This document shows, one piece after another, positions 27,484 through 40,230 of a DNA stretch of 64,000 nucleotides (the first letter of the stretch is position 1; every line of letters begins with the position of its first letter). Position numbers and translations under genes: made by a program. The DNA lies in the NCBI GenBank assembly GCA_949987565.1, contig OX465104.1:12892300-12956299 (forward strand), in the 5' to 3' direction. The notes under the pieces were generated by a model. That model was not told the DNA's origin and searched no databases. It saw only the letters and a list, made by a program, of their open reading frames with translations. Origin of the DNA: Luidia sarsii. Its lineage: Eukaryota; Echinodermata; Asteroidea; Paxillosida; Luidiidae.

Positions 27484-30400
27484 CAAGAAAACTGATTTCA
27501 AAAAAGATATAATTTGCATCCACACTAAGTTTCATTCTACATGAAAGTCGTCTCAGTGGCCAACAGCAAAACAAACTCAATTTCAAAAAGTCTTTGGAAA
27601 AGAGGGTGAAAAAAAGATTTCTGGTGGATATTTATAACACAAAGAAAATTTAATAAAAAAGAAAATCACCAAAAATATAGTAAGGAGACTGCCTGGAAAT
27701 TATATAAGAAGGCAGAAAGTGTTCAAAAGTACCAGAGTATTTCTCTTCTTGAGACAAACACTAAATAAAACAGATCAGTATAACGCGGTATACCGAAAAG
27801 CAACTCCGCTTGCGCCGGTAGAAAAACTGCCATAGGTTTGTGCACAGTGTCACTCAGGTTCGGAATTCGGCAGTTGAGACTTCCTTTTGTACGCGGTACA
27901 ATGGCGGTCCCGAGCCGGCGGCTACTTTCAGCTTCCGTATACTTGTGCACTGACGCGAGGCCGTGTCGTATTCCACGAGTTAAGACTTCAAACTATACGC
28001 AGTTCAATAGCAGCCGAGTGAGCGCGCTAACAATAGGCTTCCATAGACTTGTCCAACGGCGCAAAGCCATGTCGGGCTGCAGGAGTTGAACCTTGAAACT
28101 CCAAACAGGTTTCTTCACGGTTTTAAATCCTGCTGATCATCATGTAATATTTCTTAGGCTTAAAACAATATTTGACTGTTCCGAAATCGAAAAAAAAAAT
28201 GTCAGCAGTTTTTTTTTTAAATATAAACAAGAAAACTGATTTCAAAAAAGATATAATTTGCATCCACACTAAGTTTCATTCTAAATGAAAGTCGTCTCAA
28301 TGGCAAACAGCAAAACAAACTCAATTTCGAAAAGTCTGTGGAAAAGAGGGTGAAAAAAACGATTTCTGGTGGATATTTATAACACAAAGAAAATTTAATG
28401 AAGAAGAAAATCACCAAAAATATAGTAAGGAGACTCCCTGGAAATTATATAAGAAGGCAGAAAGTGTTCAAAAGTACCAGAGTATTTCTCTTCTTGAGAC
28501 AAACACTTAATAAAACAGATCAGTATAACGCGGTATGCCGAAAAGCAACTCTACTTGCGCTGGTAGAAAAACTGCCATAGGTTTGTGCACAGTGTCACTC
28601 AGGTTCGGAATTCGGCAGTTGGGACTTCCTTTTGTACGCGATACAATGGCGGTCCCGAGCCGGCGGCTACTTTCAGCTCCCGTATACTTGTGCACTGACG
28701 CGAGGCCGTGTCGTATTCCACGAGTTAAGACTTCAAACTATACGCAGTTCAATAGCAGTCGAGTGAGCGCGCTAACAATATGCTCCCATAGACTTGTCCA
28801 ACGGCGCAAAGCCATGTCGGGCTGCAGGAGTTGAACCTTAGAACTCCAAACAGGTTTCTTCAAGGTTTTAATTCCTGCTGATCATTATGTAATATTTCTT
28901 AGATTTAAAACAATATTTGACTGTTGCAAAATCGAAAAAAAAATGTCAGCAGTTATTTTGTTTAAATATAAACAAGAAAACTTATTTCAAAAAAGACATT
29001 AATTGCATCCACACTAAGTTTCATTCTACATGAAAGTCGTCTCAGTGGCAAACAGCAAAAAAAACTCAATTTCGGAAAGTCTTTGGAAAAGAGGGTGAAA
29101 AAAATATTTCTGGTGGATATTTATAACACAAAGAAAATTTAATAAAAAAGAAAATCACCAAAAATATAGTAAGGAGACTGCCTGGAAATTATATAAGAAG
29201 GCAGAAAGTGTTCAAAAGTACCAGAGTATTTCTCTTCTTGAGACAAACACTAAATAAAACAGATCAGTATAACGCGGTATGCCGAAAAGCAACTCCGCTT
29301 GCGCCGGTAGAAAAACTGCCATAGGTTTGTGAACAGTGTCACTCAGGTTCGGAATTCGGCAGTTGAGACTTCCTTTTGTACGCGGTACAATGGCGGTCCC
29401 GAGCCGGCGGCTACTTTCAGCTCCCGTATACTTGTGCAGTAACGCGACGCCGTGTCGTATTCCACGAGTTAAGACTTCAAACTATAGGCAGTTCAATAGC
29501 AGCCGAGTGAGCGCGCTAACAATAGGCTCCCATAGACTTGTCCAACGGCGCAAAGCCATGTCGGGCTGCAGGAGTTGAACCTTAGAACTCCAAACAGGTT
29601 TCTTCAAGGTTTTAATTCCTGCTGATCATTGTGTAATATTTCTTAGATTTAAAACAATATTTGACTGTTGCAAAATCGAAAAAAAAATGTCAGCAGTTAT
29701 TTTTTTTAAATATAAACAAGAAAACTGATTTCAAAAAAGACATAAATTGCATCCACACTAAGTTTCATTCTACATGAAAGTCGTCTCAGTGGCAAACAGC
29801 AAAAAAAACTCAATTTCGGAAAGTCTTTGGAAAAGAGGGTGAAAAAAAGATTTCTGGTGGATATTTATAACACAAAGAAAATTTAATAAAAAAGAAAATA
29901 ACCAAAAATATAGTAAGGAGACTGCCTGGAAATTATAAAAAAAGGCAGAAAGTGTTCAAAAGTACCAGAGTATTTCTCTTCTTGAGACAAACACTAAATA
30001 AAACAGATCAGTATAACGCGGTATGCCTAAAAGCAACTCCGCTTGCGCCGGTAGAAAAACTGCCATAGGTTTGTGCACAGTGTCACTCAGGTTCGGAATT
30101 CGGCAGTTGAGACTTCCTTTTGTACGCGGTACAATGGCGGTCCCGAGCCGGCGGCTACTTTCAGCTCCCGTATACTTGTGCACTGACGCGAGGCCGTGTC
30201 GTATTCCACGAGTTAAGACTTCAAACTATACGCAGTTCAATAGCAGTCGAGTGAGCGCGCTAATAATATGCTCCCATAGACTTAACCAACGGCGCAAAGC
30301 CATGTCGGGCTGCAGGATTTGAACCTTAGAACTCCAAACAGGTTTCTTCAAGGTTTTAATTCCTGCTGATCATTGTGTAATATTTCTTAGATTTAAAACA

Positions 30401-32256
30401 ATATTTGACTGTTGCAAAATCGAAAAAAGAATGTCAGCAGTTATTTTTTTTAAATATAAACAAGAAAACTGATTTCAAAAAAGACATTAATTGCATCCAC
30501 ACTAAGTTTCATTCTACATGAAAGTCGTCTCAGTGGCAAACAGCAAAAAAAACTCAATTTCGGAAAGTCTTTGGAAAAGAGGGTGAAAAAAAGATTTCTG
30601 GTGGATATTTGTAACACAAAGAAAATTTAATAAAAAAGAAAATCACCAAAAATATAGTAAGGAGACTGCCTGGAAATTATAAAAGAAGGCAGAAAGTGTT
30701 CAAAAGTACCAGAGTATTTCTCTTCTTGAGACAAACACTAAATAAAACAGATCAGTATAACGCGGTATGCCGAAAAGCAACTCCGCTTGCGCCGGTAGAA
30801 AAACTGCCTTTAGGTTTGTGCACAGTGTCACTCAGGTTCGGAATTCGGCAGTTGAGACTTCCTTTTGTACGCGGTACAATGGCGGTCCCGAGCCGGCGGC
30901 TACTTTCAGCTGCCGTATACTTGTGCACTGACGCGAGGCCGTGTCGTATTCCACGAGTTAAGACTTCAAACTATACGCAGTTCAATAGCAGTCGAGTGAG
31001 CGCGCTAATAATATGCTCCCATAGACTTAACCAACGGCGCAAAGCCATGTCGGGCTGCAGGAGTTGAACCTTAGAACTCCAAACAGGTTTCTTCACGGTT
31101 TTAAATCCTGCTGATCATTATGTAACATTTCTTAGGCTTAAAACAATATTTGACTGTTGCAAAATCGAAAAAAAAATGTCAGCAGTTATTTTTTTTAAAT
31201 ATAAACAAGAAAACTGATTTCAAAAAAGATATAATTTGCATCCACACTAAGTTTCATTCTAAATGAAAGTCGTCTCAGTGGCAAACAGCAAAAAAAACTC
31301 AATTTCGAAAAGTCTGTGGAAAAGAGGGTGAAAAAAATGTTTCTGGTGGATATTTATAACACAAAGTAAATTTAATAAAGAAGAAAAACACCAAAAATAT
31401 AGTAAGGAGACTGCCTGGAAATTATATAAGAAGGCAGAAAGTGTTCAAAAGTACCAGAGTATTTCTCTTCTTGAGTCAAACACTAAATAAAACAGATCAG
31501 TATAACGCGGTATACCGAAATGCAACTCCGCTTGCGCCGGTAGAAAAACTGCCGTAGGTTTGTGCACAGTGTCACTCAGGTTCGGAATTCGGCAGTTGAG
31601 ACTTCCTTTTGTACGCGGTACAATGGTGGTCCCGAGCCGGCGGCTACTTTCAGCTCCCGTATACTTGTGCACTGACGCGAGGCCGTGTCGTATTCCACGA
31701 GTTAAGACTTCAAACTATACGCAGTTCAATAGCAGCCGAGTGAGCGCGCTAACAATAGGCTCCCATAGACTTGTCCAACGGCGCAAAGCCATGTCGGGCT
31801 GCAGGAGTTGAACCTTAGAACTCCAAACAGGTTTCTTCACGGTTTTAAATCCTGCTGATCATCATGTAATATTTCTTAGGCTTAAAACAATATTTGACTG
31901 TTGCGAAATCGAAAAAAAAATGTCAGCAGTTATTTTTTTTTAAATATAAACAAGAAAACTGATTTCAAAAAAGATATAAATTGCATCCACACTAAGTTTC
32001 ATTCTACATGAAAGTCGTCTCAGTGGCAAACAGCAAAAAAAACTCAATTTCGGAAAGTCTTTGCAAAAGAGGGTGAAAAAAAGATTTCTGACGGATATTT
32101 ATAACACAAAGAAAATTTAATGAAAAAGAATATTACCAAAAATATAGTAAGGAGACTGCCTGGAAATTATATAAGAAGGCAGAAAGTGTTCAAAAGTACC
32201 AAAGTATTTCTCTTCTTGAGACAAACACTAAATAAAACAGATCAGTATAACGCGGT

Positions 32257-35200
32257 ATGCCGAAAAGCAACTCCACTTGCGCCGGTAGAAAAACTGCCAT
32301 AGGTTTGTGCACAGTGTCACTCAGATTCGGAATTCGGCAGTTGAGACTTCCTTTTGTACGCGGTACAATGGCGGTCCCGAGCCGGCGGCTACTTTCAGCT
32401 CCCGTATACTTGTGCACTGACGCGAGGCCGTGTCGTATTCCACGAGTTAAGACTTCAAACTATACGCAGTTCAATAGCAGTCGAGTGAGCGCGCTAACAA
32501 TATGCTCCCATAACCTTGTCCAACGGCGCAAAGCCATGTCGGTCTGCAGGAGTTGAACCTTAGAACTCCAAACAGGTTTCTTCACGGTTTTATTTCCTGC
32601 TGATCATTATGTAATATTTCTTAGATTTAAAACAATATTTGACTGTTGCAAAATAAAAAATAAAATGTCAGCAGTTATTTTTTTTAAATAAAAACAAGAA
32701 AACTGATTTCAAAAAAGATATAAATTGCATCCACACTAAGTTTCATTCTACATGAAAGTCGTCTCAGTGACAAACAGCAAAAAAAACTCAATTTCGGAAA
32801 GTCTTTGCAAAAGAGGGTGAAAAAAAGATTTCTGACGGATATTTATAACACAAAGAAAATTTAATGAAAAAGAATATCACCAAAAATATAGTAAGGAGAC
32901 TGCCTGGAAATTATATAAGAAGGCAGAAAGTGTTCAAAAGTACCAGAGTATTTCTCTTCTTGAGACAAACACTAAATAAAACAGATCAGTATAACGCGGT
33001 ATGCCGAAAAGCAACTCCGCTTGCGCCGGTAGAAAAACTGCCATAGGTTTGTGCACAGTGTCACTCAGATTCGGAATTCGGCAGTTGAGACTTCCTTTTG
33101 TACGCGGTACAATGGCGGTCCCGAGCCGGCGGCTACTTTCAGCTCCCGTATACTTGTGCACTGACGCGAGGCCGTGTCGTATTCCACGAGTTAAGACTTC
33201 AAACTATACGCAGTTCAATAGCAGTCGAGTGAGCGCGCTAACAATATGCTCCCATAACCTTGTCCAACGGCGCAAAGCCATGTCGGTCTGCAGGAGTTGA
33301 ACCTTAGAACTCCAAACAGGTTTCTTCACGGTTTTATTTCCTGCTGATCATTATGTAATATTTCTTAGATTTAAAACAATATTTGACTGTTGCAAAATCA
33401 AAAAAAAAAATGTCAACAGTTATTTTTTTTAAATATAAACAAGAAAACTGATTTCAAAAAAGATATAAATTGCATCCACACTAAGTTTCATTCTACATGA
33501 AAGTCGTCTCAGTGGCAAACAGCAAAAAAAACTCAATTTCGGAAAGTCTTTGGAAAAGAGGGTGAAAAAAAGATTTCTGGTGGATATTTATAACACAAAG
33601 AAAATTTAATAAACAAGAAAATCACAAAAAATATAGTAAGGAGACTGCCTGGAAATTATATAAGAAGGCAGAAAGTGTTCAAAAGTACCAGAGTATTTCT
33701 CTTCTTGAGACAAACACTAAATAAAACAGATCAGTATAACGCGGTATGCCGAAAAGCAACTCTGCTTGCGCTGGTAGAAAAACTGCCATAGGTTTGTGCA
33801 CAGTGTCACTCAGGCTCGGAATTCGGCAGTTGAGTCTTCCTTTTGTACGCGGTACAATGGCGGTCCCGAGCCGGCGGCTACTTTCAGCTCCCGTATACTT
33901 GTGCACTGACGCGAGGCCGTGTCGTATTCCACGAGTTAAGACTTCAAACTATACGCAGTTCAATAGCAGTCGAGTGAGCGCGCTAACAATATGCTCCCAT
34001 AGACTTGTCCAACGGCGCAAAGCCATGTCGGGCTGCAGGAGTTGAACCTTAGAACTCCAAACAGGTTTCTTCACGGTTTTAAATCCTGCTGATCATCATG
34101 TAATATTTCTTAGGCTTAAAACAATATTTGACTGTTGCGAAATCGAAAAAAAAATGTCAGCAGTTTTTTTTTTTTAAATATAAACAAGAAAACTGATTTC
34201 AAAAAAGATATAAATTGCATCCACACTAAGTTTCATTCTACATGAAAGTCGTCTCAGTGGCAAACAGCAAAAAAAACTCAATTTCGGAAAGTCTTTGCAA
34301 AAGAGGGTGAAAAAAAGATTTCTGACGGATATTTATAACACAAAGAAAATTTAATGAAAAAGAATATTACCAAAAATATAGTAAGGAGACTGCCTGGAAA
34401 TTATATAAGAAGGCAGAAAGTGTTCAAAAGTACCAAAGTATTTCTCTTCTTGAGACAAACACTAAATAAAACAGATCAGTATAACGCGGTATGCCGAAAA
34501 GCAACTCCACTTGCGCCGGTAGAAAAACTGCCATAGGTTTGTGCACAGTGTCACTCAGATTCGGAATTCGGCAGTTGAGACTTCCTTTTGTACGCGGTAC
34601 AATGGCGGTCCCGAGCCGGCGGCTACTTTCAGCTCCCGTATACTTGTGCACTGACGCGAGGCCGTGTCGTATTCCACGAGTTAAGACTTCAAACTATACG
34701 CAGTTCAATAGCAGTCGAGTGAGCGCGCTAACAATATGCTCCCATAACCTTGTCCAACGGCGCAAAGCCATGTCGGTCTGCAGGAGTTGAACCTTAGAAC
34801 TCCAAACAGGTTTCTTCACGGTTTTATTTCCTGCTGATCATTATGTAATATTTCTTAGATTTAAAACAATATTTGACTGTTGCAAAATAAAAAATAAAAT
34901 GTCAGCAGTTATTTTTTTTAAATAAAAACAAGAAAACTGATTTCAAAAAAGATATAAATTGCATCCACACTAAGTTTCATTCTACATGAAAGTCGTCTCA
35001 GTGACAAACAGCAAAAAAAACTCAATTTCGGAAAGTCTTTGCAAAAGAGGGTGAAAAAAAGATTTCTGACGGATATTTATAACACAAAGAAAATTTAATG
35101 AAAAAGAATATCACCAAAAATATAGTAAGGAGACTGCCTGGAAATTATATAGAAGGCAGAAAGTGTTCAAAAGTACCAGAGTATTTCTCTTCTTGAGACA

Positions 35201-36720
35201 AACACTAAATAAAACAGATCAGTATAACGCGGTATGCCGAAAAGCAACTCCGCTTGCGCCGGTAGAAAAACTGCCATAGGTTTGTGCACAGTGTCACTCA
35301 GATTCGGAATTCGGCAGTTGAGACTTCCTTTTGTACGCGGTACAATGGCGGTCCCGAGCCGGCGGCTACTTTCAGCTCCCGTATACTTGTGCACTGACGC
35401 GAGGCCGTGTCGTATTCCACGAGTTAAGACTTCAAACTATACGCAGTTCAATAGCAGTCGAGTGAGCGCGCTAACAATATGCTCCCATAACCTTGTCCAA
35501 CGGCGCAAAGCCATGTCGGTCTGCAGGAGTTGAACCTTAGAACTCCAAACAGGTTTCTTCACGGTTTTATTTCCTGCTGATCATTATGTAATATTTCTTA
35601 GATTTAAAACAATATTTGACTGTTGCAAAATCAAAAAAAAAATGTCAACAGTTATTTTTTTTAAATATAAACAAGAAAACTGATTTCAAAAAAGATATAA
35701 ATTGCATCCACACTAAGTTTCATTCTACATGAAAGTCGTCTCAGTGGCAAACAGCAAAAAAAACTCAATTTCGGAAAGTCTTTGGAAAAGAGGGTGAAAA
35801 AAAGATTTCTGGTGGATATTTATAACACAAAGAAAATTTAATAAACAAGAAAATCACAAAAAATATAGTAAGGAGACTGCCTGGAAATTATATAAGAAGG
35901 CAGAAAGTGTTCAAAAGTACCAGAGTATTTCTCTTCTTGAGACAAACACTAAATAAAACAGATCAGTATAACGCGGTATGCCGAAAAGCAACTCTGCTTG
36001 CGCTGGTAGAAAAACTGCCATAGGTTTGTGCACAGTGTCACTCAGGCTCGGAATTCGGCAGTTGAGTCTTCCTTTTGTACGCGGTACAATGGCGGTCCCG
36101 AGCCGGCGGCTACTTTCAGCTCCCGTATACTTGTGCACTGACGCGAGGCCATGTCGTATTCCACGAGTTAAGACTTCAAACTATACGCAGTTCAATAGCA
36201 GTCGAGTGAGCGCGCTAACAATATGCTCCCATAGACTTGTCCAACGGCGCAAAGCCATGTCGGGCTGCAGGAGTTGAACCTTAGAACTCCAAACAGGTTT
36301 CTTCACGGTTTTAATTCCTGCTGATCATTATGTAATATTTCTTAGATTTAAAACAATATTTGACTGTTGCAAAATGGAAAAAAAATGTCAGCAGTTATTT
36401 TTTTTAAATATAAACAAGAAAACTGATTTCAAAAAAGAAATAAATTGCATCCACACTAAGTTTCATTCTACATGAAAGTCGTCTCAGTGGCAAACAGCAA
36501 AAAAAACTCAATTTCGGAAAGTCTTTGGAACAGAGGGTGAAAAAAAGATTTCTGGTGGATATTTATAACACAAAGAAAATTTAATGAAAAAGAAAATCAC
36601 CAAAAATATAGTAAGGAGACTGCCTGGAAATTATATAAGAAGGCAGAAAGTGTTCAAAAGTACCAGAGTATTTCTCTTCTTGAGACAAACACTAAATAAA
36701 ACAGATCAGTATAACGCGGT
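32257..36720. repeat. Trimer higher-order repeat, two copies
   Basis: Units 32257, 33001 and 33746 repeat as 34491, 35234 and 35978 (offsets 2234, 2233 and 2232). Shared private variants are AAAATAAAAAATAAAATG in the first unit (near 32650 and 34885), TGTCAACAGTT in the second, and CAGGCTCGG in the third. One copy has lost bases in TATATAGAAGG (near 35148). Confidence 0.8.
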
Positions 36721-39700
36721 ATGCCGAAAAGCAACTCCGCTTGCGCCGGTAGAAAAACTGCCATAGGTTTGTGCACAGTGTCACTCAGATTCGGAATTCG
36801 GCAGTTGAGACTTCCTTTTGTACGCGGTACAATGGATGTCCCGAGCCGGCGGCTACTTTCAGCTACCGTATACTTGTGCACTGACGCGAGGCCGTGTCGT
36901 ATTCCACGAGTTAAGACTTCAAACTATACGCAGTTCAATAGCAGTCGAGTGAGCGCGCTAACAATATGCTCCCATAGACTTGTCCAACGGCGCAAAGCCA
37001 TGTCGGGCTGCAGGAGTTGAACCTTAGAACTCCAAAGAGGTTTCTTCACGGTTTTAATTCCTGCTGATCATTATGTAATATTTCTTAGATTTAAAACAAT
37101 ATTTGACTGTTGCAAAATTAAAAAAAAATGTCAGCAGTTATTTTTTTTAAATATAAACAAGAAAACTGATTTCAAAAAAGATATAAATTGCATCCACACT
37201 AAGTTTCATTCTACATGAAAGTCGTCTCAGTGGCAAACAGCAAAAAAAACTCAATTTCGGAAAGTCTTTAGAAAAGAGGGTGAAAAAAAGATTTCTGGTG
37301 GATATTTATAACACAAAGAAAATTTAATAAAAAAGAAAATCACCAAAAATATAGTAAGGAGACTGCCTGGAAATTATATAAGAAGGCAGAAAGTGTTCAA
37401 AAGTACCAGAGTATTTCTCTTCTTGAGACAAACACTAAATAAAACAGATCAGTATAACGCGGTATGCCGAAAAGCAACTCCGCTTGCAACGGTAGAAAAA
37501 CTGCCATAGGTTTGTGCACAGTGTCACTCAGATTCGGAATTCGGCAGTTGAGACTTCCTTTTGTACGCGGTACAATGGCGGTCCCGAGCCGGCGGCTACT
37601 TTCAGCTCCCGTATACTTGTGCACTGACGCGAGGCCGTGTCGTATTCCACGAGTTAAGCCTTCAAACTATACGCAGTTCAATAGCAGTCGAGTGAGCGCG
37701 CTAACAATATGCTCCCATAGACTTTTCCAACGGCGCAAAGCCATGTCGGGCTGCAGGAGTTGAACCTTAGAACTCCAAACAGGTTTCTTCACGGTTTTAA
37801 ATCCTGCTGATCATCATGTAATATTTCTTAGGCTTAAAACAATATTTGACTGTTGCGAAATCGAAAAAAAAATGTCAGCAGTTATTTTTTTTAAATATAA
37901 ACGAGAAAACTGATTTCAAAAAAGATATAATTTGCATCCACACTAAGTTTCATTCTACATGAAAGTCGTCTCAGTGGCAAACAGCAAAAAAAACTCAATT
38001 TCGGAAAGTCTTTGGAAAAGAGGGTGAAAAAAAGATTTCTGGACGATATTTATAACACAAAAAAAATTTAATGAAAAAGAAAATCACCAAAAATATAGTA
38101 AGGAGACTGCCTGGAAATTATATAAGAAGGCAGAAAGTGTTCAAAAGTACCAGAGTATTTCTCTTCTTGAGACAAACACTAAATAAAACAGATCAGTATA
38201 ACGCGGTATGCCGAAAAGCAACTCCGCTTGCGCCGGTAGAAAAACTGCCATAGGTTTGTGCACAGTGTCACTCAGGTTCGGAATTCGGCAGTTGAGACTT
38301 CCTTTTGTACGCGGTACAATGGCGGTCCCGAGCCGGCGGCTACTTTCAGCTCCCGTATACTTGTGCACTGACGCGAGGCCGTGTCGTATTCCACGAGTTA
38401 AGACTTCAAACTATACGCAGTTCAATAGCAGTCGAGTGAGCGCGCTAACAATATGCTCCCATAGACTTGTCCAACGGCGCAAAGCCATGTCGGGCTGCAG
38501 GAGTTGAACCTTAGAACTCCAAACAGGTTTCTTCACGGTTTTAATTCCTGCTGATCATTATGTAATATTTCTTAGATTTAAAACAATATTTGACTGTTGC
38601 AAAATCGAAAAAAAAATGTCAGCAGTTATTTTTTTTAAATATCAACGAGAAAACTGATTTAAAAAAAGATATAAATTGCATCCACACTAAGTTTCATTCT
38701 ACATGAAAGTCGTCTCAGTGGCAAACAGCAAAAAAAACTCAATTTCGGAAAGTCTTTGGAAAAGAGGGTGAAAAAAAGATTTCTGGTGGATATTTATAAC
38801 ACAAAGAAAATTTAATAAAAAAGAAAATCACCAAAAATATAGTAAGGAGACTGCCTGGAAATTATATAAGAAGGCAGAAAGTGTTCAAAAGTACCAGAGT
38901 ATTTCTCTTCTTGAGACAAACACTAAATAAAACAGATCAGTATAACGCGGTATGCCGAAAAGCAACTCTGCTTGCGCTGGTAGAAAAACTGCCATAGGTT
39001 TGTGCACAGTGTCACTCAGGTTCGGAATTCGGCAGTTGAGTCTTCCTTTTGTACGCGGTACAATGGCGGTCCCGAGCCGGCGGCTACTTTCAGCTCCCGT
39101 ATACTTGTGCACTGACGCGAGGCCGTGTCGTATTCCACGAGTTAAGACTTCAAACTATACGCAGTTCAATAGCAGTCGAGTGAGCGCGCTAACAATATGC
39201 TCCCATAGACTTGTCCAACGGCGCAAAGCCATGTCGGGCTGCAGGAGTTGAACCTTAGAACTCCAAACAGGTTTCTTCACGGTTTTAATTCCCGCTGATC
39301 ATTATGTAATATTTCTTAGATTTAAAACAATATTTGACTGTTGCAAAATCGAAAAAAAAGGGCAGCAGTTATTTTTTTTAAATATAAACAAGAAAACTGA
39401 TTTCAAAAAAGATATAAATTGCATCCACACTAAGTTTCATTCTACATGAAAGTCGTCTCAGTGGCAAACAGCAAAAAAAACTCAATTTCGGAAAGTCTTT
39501 GGAAAAGAGGGTGAAAAAAAGATTTCTGGTGGATATTTATAACACAAAGAAAATTTAATAAACAAGAAAATCACCAAAAATATAGTAAGGAGACTGCCTG
39601 GAAATTATATAAGAAGGCAGAAAGTGTTCAAAAGTACCAAAGTATTTCTCTTCTTGAGACAAACACTAAATAAAACAGATCAGTATAACGCGGTATGCCG

Positions 39701-40230
39701 AAAAGCAACTCTGCTTGCAACGGTAGAAAAACTGCCATAGGTTTGTGCACAGTGTCACTCAGATTCGGAATTCGGCAGTTGAGACTTCCTTTTGTACGCG
39801 GTACAATGGCGGTCCCGAGCCGGCGGCTACTTTCAGCTCCCGTATACTTGTGCACTGACGCGAGGCCGTGTCGTATTCCACGAGTTAAGCCTTCAAACTA
39901 TACGCAGTTCAATAGCAGTCGAGTGAGCGCGCTAACAATATGCTCCCATAGACTTGTCCAACGGCGAAAAGCCATGTCGGGCTGCAGGAGTTGAACCTTC
40001 GAACTCCAAAGAGGTTTCTTCACGGTTTTAATTCCTGCTGATCATTATGTAATATTTCTTAGATTTAAAACAATATTTGACTGTTGCAAAATCGAAAAAA
40101 AAATGTCAGCAGTTATTTTTTTTAAATATAAACAAGAAAACTGATTTCAAAAAAGATATAAATTGCATCCACACTAAGTTTCATTCTACATGAAAGTCGT
40201 CTCAGTGGCAAACAGCAAAAAAACTCAATT
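35978..40230. repeat. Segment duplicated ~17-18.6 kb downstream
   Basis: This run of about six monomers matches the run at 53077 to about 58815. 35978-38640 matches at +17099. From 37464 on it also matches at +18587, because the distal copy carries one extra dimer. Shared private variants include GATGTCCCGAG with CAGCTACCG, GCAACGGTAG, AATATCAACGAG, TTCCCGCTGATC, AAAAAAAAGGGCAGCAG, GGCGAAAAGCC and CCTTCGAACTCC. Confidence 0.75.
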
